Shown: in pieces, positions 11,595-22,935 of the stretch
Layout of the letters: each line of letters opens with the position of its first letter
Numbering within the stretch: position 1 is the stretch's first letter
Source: Metaphire vulgaris
Taxonomy: Eukaryota; Annelida; Clitellata; Crassiclitellata; Megascolecidae
Length of the DNA stretch: 64,000 nucleotides
Direction: 5' to 3'
Assembly: GCA_018105865.1 (NCBI GenBank)
Contig: CM030865.1
Location: forward strand, 8,894,198-8,958,197
Position numbers and translations under genes: made by a program
The notes under the pieces: model-generated
The model's database searches: none
Told to the model about the DNA's origin: nothing
The model's input: only the letters and a program-made list of their open reading frames with translations

Positions 11595-11781
11595 CAGTGG
11601 CGGCTCCACAGGGGAGTCCGGGGGGCCCGTGTCCAACCTATTGAGTGCCTGCCCCAGTGGCGCCCCTGTTGGGACCCTATACTTAATACTACATACCTAA
11701 CAACAAATGGTTGGCCTTCCCATGATTAGAAGTTGCCACCCCAACGGCCCCCCCACTTGCCAAATCCTGGACCCGCCACTG
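11595..11781 (-). mobile_element. hAT MITE family A, copy 4
   Basis: The ends match family A with one substitution in the right end. Flanks are gctgaagg (11587-11594) and gctgaagc (11782-11789), 7 of 8 identical. Reverse orientation, nested in the mariner element. Confidence 0.9.
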
Positions 11782-12488
11782 GCTGAAGCAGGGCATTTTG
11801 AATATTGAATATTGTATTAATTAATTAATAATCATTAACAAATTACGCCCGATGATCATATTCAGCAATTGTGTTTTTAAAGTTGAAATTTTTGAACATT
11901 CCAAAAAATGTTGTTGATTCGTAGGAATCGAAGTATGACATTGATATCTCACAATATGATAAAATTAAATGAAAATGATATGTAAATATAAAGAAGGGTG
12001 AGGAAATATGTGCTGTACACGTATTGCAAATTTGATAGAAATATATTTAGGAATTTTAAGAAATCATAGTTTTTCTGCGAGGTTTTATTTGCGAGACACC
12101 CTGTATGTACAATAGGCCTACATGCGTTTAAATTTAACGATCAGGGTTCGAAACAGTATAAACAGACTGCACATTCTGCTGTCCTCCGTAGTAATAGTCA
12201 AACAAGAAGCTGTAATATACTCTTTTCAATTAGATTCATGCCTTGAGACATTTATTCAATTGACAGCTTGCATCTTATTCGTGTTTCCAAAGATACCTTG
12301 CAATCGATTGGAGAAACAATGCGTTCGGATCTACGACTAGGAAAATATTTGTTTGCGCTTTGAAGAATGAAGACAGTGAAATTAACATGAATTAACATCA
12401 GACTAAACTGCGTTAATAATAAAACTGACTATGTATCTAACGATGACGTTTGAAGTTAAAATAATTTCTCTGAAGTACTTAGTTCAAT

Positions 12489-12670
12489 CAGTGGCGGCTC
12501 CATCGGATAGGCCATGGGGGTCGGTGCCCTCCTATTGAGTGCCTGCCCCCCTCCCCAGTTGGGACCCTATACTTAATGCTATATGCATTAAACAACAAAT
12601 GGTTGGCCCCTCATGATTAGAAGTTGCCACCCCAACGCCCCCCCCTTGCCAAATCCTAGAGCCGCCACTG
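12489..12670 (-). mobile_element. hAT MITE family A, copy 5
   Basis: It is 182 bp with family A ends, and flanks agttcaat (12481-12488) and agttcact (12671-12678), 7 of 8 identical. The interior differs most from the other copies. Confidence 0.9.
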
Positions 12671-12971
12671 AGTTCACTTAATTAATAGCATCGCTTAATT
12701 ATTTATTAATTATTACTGAGAATAATTTCTCTTGAACTTCAAATAGCTATGAGTCGAATATTTGTGTCTCTAATGATAATTAGATATTTATATAATTGTT
12801 GTCGTATCTGCTTGCTATCATCGATAGCCGTCATGTTGTTGAGAAAGCACAATAACAGTTTGCAAGTATGGTCCTTGCACTGTTCATCATTTTGTACAGG
12901 AATTTATTAAAAACCGCAAAATTGCGAATATATAGAAAGGATTAAATGACTTTTGCAAAAATTGAGTTGTT

Positions 12972-13154
12972 CGGTGTTTATTCTAGGCCTTCTCTAGGGG
13001 GATTTCCTCCCAAAGTTTTAAAATCCCCCAATTTTGGTATATGTTGGCTGGGGGATGGAAATCCCCCCCCCCAAAAAAAAGTGTGGAGACTCAGACCTTG
13101 TCCCCCAAACACTTCTAAATCCCCTCCAATGTCAAGGTGGCTAGAATAAACGCT
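12972..13154. mobile_element. hAT-like MITE with GTGTTTATTCTAGG ends
   Basis: The left end is ggtgtttattctagg and the right is ctagaataaacgct. Direct repeats tgagttgtt flank the element (12963-12971 and 13155-13163). The interior carries GGGGGATTTCC and AAATCCCCC blocks in inverted arrangement. Same family as 44445-44619. Confidence 0.75.
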
Positions 13155-13163
13155 ATGAGTTGT

Positions 13164-15326
13164 TATTTTTGTCGAGAGGATGATCCATTTTATAATGCAA
13201 GGAGTCATTGTCATCTTCATCGTCGATTTATTCCGCTGGTTGCTGGAAATCTTGGAGTAATGGTCGATAGATGGATTGCCGGTAGCTTACTGAAATCAAA
13301 GAATTTCTTCGCTGCTTTGTTTGCTGAAACAAAACGAATACAATGTCAATATCTCATACAGTTGCCATAAATTATATAAAAAAGCGATACATAAAGTCTA
13401 TGAGAAGATCTTTTCTATCAAGCAACTGTATAGCCCAAATAATTGTGGAACGATCTAGCCATTTCTTAAAGTAGGCCTACTTAAAATTCTGTCGTTTGTC
13501 AAAATTTATGCTAACAAATTTTTTCATGAGTTTGGGCAAAACAGATTTTTGCCCCTAAGTGAAGTTCTACTGATATGCACCGCTTTTCCAATACGAATAT
13601 AATATCCGTGTACGCAATACATTAGCGCAATATGCCTATTTATGGTAGGGCCTATTGCACGCTTGGCAGATAGCTATATAGTGGTAGAAACATAGATCAG
13701 TCCTATCCTACAAGTACCGGCTTCGAGAATGACTGACTTGACGAATCCTTAATCTTAATTTTGATATTTTTATTTAGGCCAAGTGATGACTTTTTGAATT
13801 TATGTAGCAAGCGCGTACGCCTATGTGTTCTGAATGTTACAAAGGAACGGCTATAGAATCAAAATGGTAAATCATCATTTCAATTAGACAGACAACGTAT
13901 GGACGTCTTTTTATTTATTTCAATCACTTACCGGTATCCTTAATTTGTACCCTAAAGTAATAAATTATATTTATGTGGAAAAGATTCGACTTTTGCGTAA
14001 AATTACATATAGGATTTGGCATGTACAGCATGGCTAGACTGAGAAATAAAATAGCTTTTCACCACTGCACAGGGAGGACGGAAGACAAATGCTGTCTTAT
14101 ACATGACACTAGAAAGATGCTCGCTTCGCTCGCGCTCGCTTCGCTCGCAGTGCAGGATAATACTAATCCAATACCTATACCTAATACCCAATAATTGAAT
14201 TCATGCTGAACAACATTTCAATGATGTACATACGCCACCTAGCCAAGCTCTGCGCCATGTAATAATTAGGCCTATGTACGTTAAAATCACGCAACTGTGA
14301 CCATTTGTGACGCTGTACACATATTTTTTGTGTACGTTAAAATGTACGTTAAAATTGCGCAACTTCCTCAAGCTACGAACAATTGTTACCAATAGCAACG
14401 TCGTCGCATGCCCACCCCTCTGACGCTGCAATGACTCGACTAAACCGTGCTAAATGTACGCTTCGTCAAACGCTTCTTTGTCAACCAATGAGAACGCTTG
14501 AAGGTAACAGACATACAGAATAAGGATCTTAATATTATAGATAAAGACCTACACATTCAGGGTAATGAAATTACTTAAAGCGACCCATAACAGAAAATGT
14601 AGTCGCCAGCGATTAACGAGGTAATATATTACACAACTATTTAAGCAGTATTTATATTGTACCCTTACCGGTGAAATGCTACACCTACAGTGCGATATCG
14701 CTGCGTACGCCCATAGGCTGAACAGGCTGGCATTACTCTAAATGAATTTCACGGATAATTTAAAAAAGGAATAATATAACTCAGACTTAACACTACTCCT
14801 GTATTCGTTCGTCAACCAAGATGTCTGCTGACACTTTTATCCTACGCGCTACATGCGCTACTGGCTTCACGCAGCCTGGGCTAGAAATGACGTAATGCCG
14901 TCTCCAGGCATAATACCTCCATGGAGCAGAATATTATGTATCGTAAATTGAAATACGACAATTACAACGTCGAAAAGTACAGGTAGTCACATTTATTGAT
15001 AGCATTATTCATTAGTGAAATGTCTGCAAGATGTCCAGGAGAACACTTACACAAGTATGGAAATTACCAGTTTATAAAAAGAGTATAAATTATTTAGTAA
15101 CATCAGGACGTTTAGCCTAGGCCCATATACCAGTTTTACGTGTATAATAAATATATATTCTATGAATGGCGCATAGGAAGCTACCGGTAAAGAATTAAAA
15201 TAGAATTGTCTACAGACTTTTATAATGCAGGAAGATAATTTCGTGGCAATGTGCATGCTACCCAGTTGGACATTCGAAACTACAGTAGAAGCAAATAATA
15301 AAAAAATCAAATTACAGCGTAGGTAC
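13164..15326. other. unassigned stretch, possible 3' part of the CARD gene
   Basis: I see no exon I can support. A CGCTCGCTTCG tandem occurs near 14118-14150, and GTACGTTAAAAT is repeated near 14276 and 14333. Remaining 3' exons of the minus-strand CARD gene may lie here or further left. Confidence 0.3.
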
Positions 15327-15459
15327 CTCTCAAATCCTGAATCAAAGTTATCATCGTCACCATCACCGCCGCCACCGCTCTTAGTTAATTTCAATCGTAT
15401 TCTTGTAATGGGATCATGTTTAGAGGTGCCACTTGCCTCTAATGTAAAACTGGCTCCAT
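15327..15459 (-). CDS. CARD gene exon 4 (probable)
   Basis: The acceptor gaaatttctgtcag precedes 15459 and the donor GAGAG|GTACCT follows 15327. Phase 1 at the start fits exon 3; the end is phase 2. It encodes a low-complexity linker with GGGG and DGDDD runs. No fold is recognisable, and the exon is supported only by splice signals, phase and open frame. Confidence 0.4.
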
Positions 15460-15744
15460 CTGACAGAAATTTCATCAGATGCTTATGTATCTGCTACTCG
15501 TACAACACGGTTATGAAAAGGCATAAAATAGTCTGATGGTATTGGATAATGAAAGTGCATCTTACACAAGGTGGAAAATAAATTACGTACCGTAACTCAT
15601 CAATTAATATACTATTGGCACAGATTTTCACACATTTAAATCTACTCAGAGCTGAACCTTATAGACGGATCTTTTGGAAAATTCAACTATAGACCTATGC
15701 CTAGTTTGTAGTGACGGCTGGTGCTATGTAAGTCATATATATAG

Positions 15745-15814
<70 letters not shown>

Positions 15815-18418
15815 TTAGTACACATAGACATACTTTTTCTGCTAAATAAACCAATAATTAAGCTTACTTGAGTTAAAACATTCCAGATATCTTCTTAAAT
15901 CGTTAGCTTCTGTTTTGATCTTGACTATTATGCATACTGGGGCTTCAATTACTTGATTGAAGATATTCTCTACGATCGTTCTCAGGTGTCCGTTTTCTAA
16001 ATAATCTTGCATTTGATTCAAATCATTCAGGTGTTGGTAAAGAAAGTAGAGGACAATGCTGCTGCCAATCTTTACAGCCGCTAGTGACATCTCTACCAAT
16101 TCATAGATACGGTGGCGATCAGGAGACGAATGATCAGCCAATAGGTGCTTTATGTTTTCCACAATCTTTGCTTCGGTCTCTTTTATGTCTATTGCTCCTT
16201 CAACGTCTACGCTAATGCGAGCAATAGCTGAAACAAAGTTTTGTAAAATGACATTTAGGTTATCATATTAGATTGTCTAAATCAAAAATTATACTGTACA
16301 TTACCCTTCGTGCGGACTATGTGCCGATTCACTCTACTCATAAATAATCTGATCGTAGACAATAATTAATTAAAAACAGAGATAGACATGTTTACAAAGA
16401 GGCAACACATAATCTCTATCATCCGTCATAATTTAAATTGAATTAAATAAGAGTTCTAATTCCTAGATAATTATATTGAGGCGATATTCTGAAATTCTAG
16501 CTAAACTAAAACAAGTACTACTTATCACCAGACATTAGGCCTATCATACCTCCGCCAAATTCCATTATATTTGCAATGCTGTGTTGATTTTGCTTAAACA
16601 AGCAACTGATTATCAAACGATAAGATTTTATACTGCATCGCTTTAAAATCTCCAATATTGCTTCATTTTTCTCATGGGTCGTGGGTTTTGAGTCCACGAA
16701 ATTTCTTTGTCGCAGATTTAAAACTCCACTCGAATAGAGTTGAACGACTAATTCAACGGGTTCCATAAGATCAACTAAACTTTCGTGATTAGTTCTCAAA
16801 GTGCGAATTTGATCGTCAATTAAAGGCCAATCGTCTTCAAATTCTGCTTTTCTTACTAAAACAAATACCATTTAATAGAAGACCACGAATTTAACAGGTT
16901 AAAAGATTTAACTTCCAATTAATCATTACTGGCGTCGGTACAAAAGCCTGGTACTATCTAGCTCTCTCAAACATGAGCTCCCTTCCTCGGTGTACTTTGA
17001 AATCTAGCTTTAAAAGCGCTTCTCTTTCTCTTCTTTTTCAGTGGACGTTTTCATTGTTTCACACTTTGACGATATATTTGGCTTTTGTCTAATATTTTAT
17101 GGATAGATTCGGGATATTACTCTAGGCATTATAATTCGGATGAATGGAGCGATTTGTCCACAAATTTTGTAATATTACTAATGGAAATGAGTGTTTTGTT
17201 TTATGCTGTTTCGTGTAATTTGTGCAGGCTACTTCACAACTGGGAAGACACCACATAAATGACTAGTCTTCTCAAAAGGCCAACGACGGAATCCGTAGTT
17301 CGGCGATCGTCCAATCAGAGGAAGCCATTTCTATTTTCAAATCGAGCTTCCTTCTGTTCCATATCTAATTGTCGCCTCCAAATTTTAGTCTTACTGTGCT
17401 CAGTTGATTTTTAATATTCGATTTAATAAGTAATAGAAATTTATTTCAAACATCTTAACGACTTTGTGTCCGACAACAGCCTTCAATCAGGAACACTTCT
17501 TCTATTTGAAGAGTTTTATGAGACATATATAAGAATTAGGCCCAGAGATGTCCATGGGTCCATTTTTTAGAACCCAATCCAACCCAACCCATCAAATCTC
17601 CAACCCAACCCAACCCAACCCATGCCAACAATAGGTTTACTTGACTCAACCCAACCCAACCCACTGCAATGCATTACAGTTTCTTAAACCATGACCTATT
17701 TTCTGACCCAACCCACCATTCACCATTGATATGGAAAGTCTGACCCAACCCAATCCAACCCAACCCAACCCATGGTTAACCCAACCCGTGGACATCTCTG
17801 GTTAGGCCTCGAATTGTCAAGAATTATTATTATTATTATTGACAATTTTTATAGCGCCGTAAACATGACATAGATCAAAATCAAAGGCGCTTTACACAAA
17901 TTTAATTAAGCTGGATGGTAAAAGCGCTTTAGAGTGTTATTTATGGTCGTCTTCGTCTGACGTCTTCGTCAATTCTTTATAAACGTCGAATTCTTTATAA
18001 ACGTCATATCAGTCTTTGCGAAATACCCGTTAATGACAAACTACCTTATTTAAAGTCTTTAAATCGATTTATTTGAAATAAAAGTGAATGCCCCTCATGC
18101 ATTCATTGATGCTCCATTACCTCCATCCGATGTCAAATAATTGACAATATGATTCTGGTTTGATTTCTTTAAAGCTGAAAGAAATGAATCATACACATTT
18201 CCCTCCATTATAAGTTCCAGAAGCTTTGAATTTCTCTGATCAAAGGTGTGAAGAATCCTGATTTCTCTATTGTCTCTCTCTGTTACTGCTTCGCTAGCAA
18301 TCAGTTTGTCTAGAATTCCAAAATCTGGATCAATGTGTTCAACCAGAAATTCTCTGTGTCGGATGAAGAGTTTTCGTAGCTGAGAGGTATAGTCGTCTGC
18401 CAGGTTCTCTTCGGCCAT
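15327..18418 (-). CDS. CARD-CARD-TRADD_N-like adaptor (partial gene model, 4 exons)
   Basis: Minus-strand exons 18418-18121, 16855-16550, 16227-15868 and probably 15459-15327 join in one open frame. Each of the first two coding exons carries an all-alpha CARD-like fold of about 85 residues (first at about residues 12-95, second at about 115-190). The third carries a segment resembling the TRADD N-terminal-like domain found in invertebrate immune receptors. By family knowledge, CARDs mediate homotypic contacts in caspase, NLR and RIG-I/MAVS-type signalling, so a cytosolic signalling adaptor or receptor N terminus is likely (inference). The start ATG at 18418 has a good context (aaaATGG) and begins the first CARD exon. 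Introns 1-3 are phase 1; the third acceptor/donor pair is also phase 1, so exons 2 and 3 are symmetric. No stop or polyadenylation site was located, so the protein continues beyond exon 4 or the fourth exon is wrong. It could be a RIG-I-like or NLR-like receptor with its enzymatic part elsewhere; nothing in the window shows that. Confidence 0.65.
15747..15805. repeat. (TA)n microsatellite
   Basis: About 29 TA units, within the intron between exons 3 and 4 of the CARD gene in my model. Confidence 0.95.
15868..16227 (-). CDS. CARD gene exon 3, TRADD_N-like domain
   Basis: The acceptor is ctttgtttcag before 16227 and the donor is CAA|GTAAGC after 15868; the exon is 360 nt, phase 1-1. After a short linker, the segment around AAVKIGSSIVLYFLYQHLN, a HLRTIVENIF helix and a closing VCIIVKIKTEANDL strand resembles the alpha/beta TRADD N-terminal-like domain that often accompanies CARDs or death domains in invertebrate receptors. 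The domain name rests on pattern memory and needs a profile search. Confidence 0.6.
16550..16855 (-). CDS. CARD gene exon 2, second CARD
   Basis: The acceptor is tttgttttag at 16856-16857 and the donor GGAG|GTATGA follows 16550; the exon is 306 nt, phase 1 at both ends. The segment IRTLRTNHESLVDLMEP, LYSSGVLNLRQRNFV and IISCLFKQNQHSIANIM parallels exon 1 and the CARD pattern. The end of the exon (FGG|G) mirrors the end of exon 1 (DGG|), suggesting tandem exon duplication. Confidence 0.7.
17543..17800. mobile_element. hAT-like MITE with CCCAA repeats, short form
   Basis: The ends CAGAGATGTCCATGGGT and ACCCGTGGACATCTCTG are inverted. Flanks attaggcc (17535-17542) and gttaggcc (17801-17808) match at 7 of 8. 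The interior is repeated AACCC/CCCAA. It sits in CARD gene intron 1 and is a short relative of 2046-3304. Confidence 0.85.
18121..18418 (-). CDS. CARD gene exon 1, first CARD
   Basis: It encodes 99 residues from the ATG at 18418. The pattern LRKLF..HREFLVEHIDPDF, LIAS.AVTERDNREI and FLSALKKSNQNHIVNYL follows CARD helices H1 to H6, including the usual HxD-like turn before helix 2 and the final (Q/N)xH(I/L)xxxL. The donor is GGAG|GTAATG; the exon ends in phase 1. Confidence 0.75.
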
Positions 18419-18483
18419 TTTTAAAGATCTATGTTAACACAAAAGAGAATTATCTACATTCTACGTCGCTTTACTTATGGTAA

Positions 18484-18790
18484 AGGGCTAAAGGTAAAGG
18501 TAGTCTCGTAGTCGAACGAGCGTAGGGTCCGGCGCTGATCTCCGAGTACTAGGCAAGCAGCGACGCAGGAGGTTTACGTCCCGCTGTTCTGACTGATCTT
18601 CCGGATTGACCTGACTCTAATTCTATTTGAATTTGGTGCGCCATCGGCTGTTGCCCTGGGCATTATGATAGTGGCGCCATAGAAGTTTATTGATTGATTT
18701 ACGTCATTAATCTAGAGTAGGTTACCATTACTTTCTCTAGACCTGCGTTTTACCTTCGCAGCTTAACGCTGCTACCAATGGTGTTACTTA
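18484..18790 (-). mobile_element. SINE copy, reversed
   Basis: Read on the minus strand it has gctgcgaaggtaaaacgc, aaagtaatggtaacc and taatgacgta in the same order as the + strand SINE at 43499. It ends with actacctttaccttta at 18487-18505. An extra SINE-tail segment lies inside (18600-18710). The tRNA-like head is missing or decayed. Confidence 0.6.
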
Positions 18791-19112
18791 AGGAGTTGAC
18801 GAGAAAATAAGTAAACAAGTCACATGCAAATAGGTTTAACACAATTAAAGAGATTTGGAAGACAATACTGTAATCATCGGATCAAAACATTCCATTCAAT
18901 GAATCTTCGCGATTCTAACAGTTAGATAATAAATATATTCACCTTGGTCCACTTGTTTCTATACCAATTTAAAAGCACCGAACATCATTTTCACATACAG
19001 CAGTTCCCTGATAGGAGTGACTGAATGCTGCACCAGCAGGTTAAAGCAGTAGGCCTAACTAGCGCAGCGCAAACCAGTTCCGTTTTCTATAGCAATGCGA
19101 ACCACTGAAACC

Positions 19113-19162
19113 TACATCCTGTCGCAGCCGCAGTTGTAAGCTGTATGCTGCGACAGGATGTA
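19113..19162. other. perfect 15-bp stem with 20-nt loop
   Basis: The arms TACATCCTGTCGCAG (19113-19127) and CTGCGACAGGATGTA (19148-19162) are exact complements. No surrounding repeat ends are apparent. Confidence 0.85.
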
Positions 19163-19550
19163 AGTCTAGGCTGACTTATACAAGCTAAACAATTCTTTTG
19201 GGATTAATTATCGAGTGTCAGACTCGACCAGATCTCTTCAGATGCAATGACTTCTCAGATATCGCACAACCGGTCCACCCTCGGTATAGGCGTGCCTTCA
19301 CAGTGGTGGGCATAGGCGGTGAAACTCACTTCCGGAATCAGGTCCGCTATGCTGCGTCCCCGATAACCTTTCCCTGAAGACTCAAATCCCACTTTTTAAT
19401 TATTGCCTATTCGCCATAACCGAAGTCGGAGAATTCGAATTGATTTATTTGATCTGACAATGGTGGATTTGATGTCAAGTGCATTAATAAAATAGCGCTA
19501 TAGAAGTCCTTTGATTAGTTGGCTAGTTAATCAGTTAGCAAGTAATAGTA

Positions 19551-19654
19551 GAAGCAGCAGCGGTGGTAGTAGTAGCAGTAGTAGTAGTAGTAGTAGTAGT
19601 AGCAGCAGCAGCAGCAGCGGTGGTGGCAGTGGTGGCAGTAGCAGTGGTAGCAGT

Positions 19655-19687
<33 letters not shown>

Positions 19688-19859
19688 GGCAGCAGTGCAG
19701 CAGCAGCGGTGGTGGCAGCAGCAGCAGCAGCAGTAGCAGCAGCAGCAGCAGCCAGCAGCAGCAGCAGCAGCAGCAGTAGTAGCAGCAGTAGCAGTAGCAG
19801 TAGTAGTAGTAGCAGTGCAGCAGAAGCAGCAGCAGTGGTAGTAGTAGTAGTAGTAGTAG

Positions 19860-19890
<31 letters not shown>
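19551..19890. repeat. long AGC/AGT/GGT/TTG triplet repeat tract
   Basis: About 340 bp of imperfect triplets, first AGC/AGT mixed with GGT, ending in about 11 TTG units. All frames stay open through homopolymeric codons, giving polyserine on one strand and polyleucine on the other. I see no splice signals, conserved flanks or start context that would make it coding. Confidence 0.9.
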
Positions 19891-20567
19891 CGTTTCTGTT
19901 GATTCTTTACTCTCTCTCAGTCCTTTCGCGTAGGCAGTCTGCACAGGTGTTTCTGTGACTTCCCCTAGCTCTTTCTCCCTCCACTTTTCCGGTTATTGCC
20001 AAGTGCTCCATGCCTTCCTTCCTCATTAGGTATCCGAAGAAGGGAAGCTGCCTTTTAATAATTAGCATCAGTTGATCAGACTCCTTTCTATTCTAACTTA
20101 CATTGGTTTTCTTTTCCGTCCTTCGGCATCCTTCGCAGAAACCACATTTCTGTGGCTTCCAATATTGCTTCTGCATGGTCTTGGAAATAGCCCATGCCTC
20201 TGCTCGAATTATATTATGAAGATGCCTCCATGGCTGATAATACGTTTCTCTGGGGCAGCTGTAGCCGGAACGCAGTAAAATTTGGTAAATGAAACAAATA
20301 AATGGATGCAGTGGCTTGAACTGGTCATTGGCAGAGATGGCCTTGATAATGGTGTTCGATGATGGGCTTGAAGGGGTCGCGGTTTGTTAGAACCGTCGCT
20401 CATGGCTGGCTGCTGACTGAGAACAAGCTGCGTGAAACCCTGAATGAAATATGTCGGCCTACAGTCCGATGAGCTATATTTTTAATATACAGTATATATG
20501 GGCCTCTCCACATTGCCTGAAGTAGCCGGTATGCTAAGCAGCCGACGAACGAACAATATGTCGCAGG

Positions 20568-21113
20568 TGGTGAGGGGCAACTAGTTAACTAATTAGTTGC
20601 TAACTAAAAGTTTAACTAAATTTTTTAGTTATCTCCATAGTTTAATTAAATATAAATAGTTTACTTAAAATGATAGTTTAACTGAAAAATTTTAGTTAGT
20701 AACTAAATAGTTTAACTAAAACTTTTTAGTTAGAGTCCAATTCTCAATAACAGTCCCTCTTCAATCTCTTCTTTTCTGGGTCATTTTTTCCAAACAAACT
20801 TGATAAACTTGTGTTCCTGCAGTCTAGACTAAGACTTAGGCCTAACTATTAAAAAGACAATAATTTATTATTTCAATGGTTCATTGACTGATATGTTCAT
20901 GTTGCGAGTAGGCCTATCGTCTAAGTTTTCATGAACATACCTGATACCTAGGAAATAGTTGTAAAATTAGTTGCAAAAAGTTTAACTATATTTGTTTAGT
21001 TTAGTTAACTATTTTAGAAAGTTAGTTTGTAACTAAAAATTTTAACTACTTATTTTTTAGTTTAAATTTAGTTATAGTTTAACTAATGTATTTTAGTTAG
21101 TTGCCCATCACTG
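20568..21113. mobile_element. AT-rich hAT-like element (TIR CAGTGATGGGCAACTA)
   Basis: The right end is ttgcccatcactg and the left is its complement with a few substitutions. The 8-bp duplication gtcgcagg is perfect (20560-20567 and 21114-21121). Subterminal repeats of agtttaactaaa occur on both sides. Confidence 0.85.
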
Positions 21114-21158
21114 GTCGCAGGTTTGGGTAAGCAGACCCTTAACTCAGTTGCCCATAAT

Positions 21159-21543
21159 TAGGGCTGCGCCGAGTAACTCGAGTAACGCGAGTACTCGACT
21201 CCAAATTGGAGTCGAGTAATTTTTTTGGAGTCGAGTACTCGCATAGAATAACTAAATAAGGAATAGAATAGATAAATAAAGAATAACCAAAGAATTTCAT
21301 TAAAATTTGGCCTACCATTATTACCGGCAAAATAGTTTCTGTTCTGTAACTTCTGTTATACTACGCTTGAATACGCTTGAATATCCGAAAAATTGATATG
21401 TAACTGTATCTAGCGTTCTGCTTTGGTAAATGAGGGCCATGACGCAAAAATCATGTATTTCCGGTTTTACGCGAGTACTCGAGTACTCGCTAAGCTACTC
21501 GACTCCTACTCGACTCCTAAACTACTCGGTTAGCGCAGCCCTA
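21159..21543. mobile_element. hAT-like element with GAGTACTCG repeats (TIR TAGGGCTGCGC)
   Basis: The ends TAGGGCTGCGC and GCGCAGCCCTA are inverted, and the 8-bp duplication cccataat is perfect (21151-21158 and 21544-21551). Repeated cgagtactcg and gtcgagta units lie next to both ends. Confidence 0.88.
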
Positions 21544-21973
21544 CCCATAATACTTCAGGTACCATGCTTGTGTCTGTTGGAGGACTCGTGTATTGGTTTT
21601 CTTCTGTTGATGAAATAGAAACCACTATGGCTACTAGGCTATATATACTTCCTGCCTGTATTGATATAATAGTGTTACCACTGCAACAAAAATTACTGCC
21701 TCTTTGATTAACCATCGAGTCTAAGTTCTCAGTCGAATTTATGTTTAACTCTGAATTTCTATATATAGGCTACTATAATGACGATTTCAGTTCAAAGTCG
21801 AATCAAATCAGTAACTAACCAAATCAAATCGAATCAAATCGATCACTGATTTTTTAAATCAAGTCTTTGGCTCTCAAATCAAATCAACCCTGGTTATTCG
21901 AATTGTGATTGAATCGAATCTTGATTTGATATTGCCCAACTATAGGCCTAGCTGGTTATCATACTGCCTAAGT

Positions 21974-22842
21974 CAGGGGTCTCCTACTCAAATCAGATGG
22001 CGAGCCGCATTGGACCACAAACAAAACGTCGGGGGCCGCGCATGATTACAAGTACCGGTCTAAGACTAATTAAGTCTATAAGTCTAAGTAATTAACAGTG
22101 TAAAGTGTAAATGTAGGTAAAGAACACAATGAAACATTGCATTACACATAATTGTTATTTTTTCTTGTTGTATGTCATTGTGGATAAGACTTAGTAAGCA
22201 ATTTAGAAACTCCTAGTCCTAAAAATGAGGAGTAATCTCGATAAAGGGCTAATTAAAGAAGAGAATGATTAAAACACTGATATGGAGTGTGGTGTTATAT
22301 GGCTCAGAGACATATGGACGATGAGAAAAGACGACATCAGAAGACTGGAGGCGTTCGAGATGTGGATATGGAGGCGAATGGAAAGAATAAGCTGGACTCA
22401 ACATATATCCAATAAAGAAGTCCTAGATATCGTGGAAGAGAAAAAGACAATGGTACAAACAGTGAGACAAAGGCAAAGGAGCTGGATGGGCCACATTTTA
22501 AGAGGAGAGTCGTTGTTCAGAACAATACTGGAGGGGCACATGGAGGGGGGGGGGAAATAAACAGAGGAAGACCGCGTACGTCGCTGCTGCACTGGATGAT
22601 GACAAAAGACGGATACAGAGGATTAAAGGCCCAAGCTGCTGACAGAGATGGATGGCGCCAATGGGAACCAGGACCTGCTTCCGGGCAGAGAACTTAAAGA
22701 AAAAAAGTCCTAAAAATAACGGTAATAAGTTAATAACCGGTCCTTTAGCCAAAATTGTTATTTTTCCAAGCTCGGTGGTGGGGCAAATGAAACCGTCCTG
22801 CGGGCCGGATCCGGCCCGCGGGCCGCCAATTGGACAACCCTG
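21974..22842. mobile_element. hAT-like element (TIR CAGGGGTCTCC / GGCCGCGGGCCGG)
   Basis: The left end is caggggtctcctactc and the right is ttggacaaccctg, preceded by the palindrome gcgggccggatccggcccgc. The duplication gcctaagt is perfect (21966-21973 and 22843-22850). It has been invaded by a LINE fragment (22265-22695). Fragments of related ends appear near 38648-38705 and 61900-62170. Confidence 0.82.
22265..22695 (+). mobile_element. LINE reverse transcriptase C-terminal fragment
   Basis: The frame from 22282 reads WTMRKDDIRRLEAFEMW, ISWTQHISNKEVL and RQRSWMGHILRG, a pattern shared with the fragments at 24115, 55865 (minus) and 61561 (minus). The homology continues past 22560 in another frame (a GRPRT segment), so the copy is frameshifted. 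It is nested in a hAT element. Confidence 0.8.
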
Positions 22843-22935
22843 GCCTAAGTATTTGAACTGTGCCTCTTCTTTGATTCTATTACCATTTAGTCTTATTCTG
22901 CATGTGGGTGTTACTTTGCTCTTGGTAATCACCAT
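22835..22935 (-). mobile_element. LINE reverse transcriptase fragment
   Basis: The minus-strand frame begins with a KSKVTPTCRIRLNG segment followed by EAQFKYLGQ, a thumb-side RT motif of the same LINE group. Only about 35 residues remain. Confidence 0.6.

Larger units (their letters stand above)
10929..12103 (+). mobile_element. decayed mariner-like element with long TIRs
   Basis: The ends are CAGGGCGTCTC and GAGACACCCTG flanked by TA on both sides (10927-10928 and 12104-12105), the mariner/Tc1 target duplication. Inverted similarity continues inward for about 200 bp on each side, for example gatatctcacaatatg near 11946 and its complement near 11100. A piece of transposase lies between, and a family A hAT MITE has landed inside. 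Confidence 0.8.

Noticed and set aside
19511..19944. Polyserine (+) and polyleucine (-) open frames of about 140 codons
   Set aside because: They are a consequence of triplet repeats that stay open in several frames; there are no conserved flanks, splice signals or start context.
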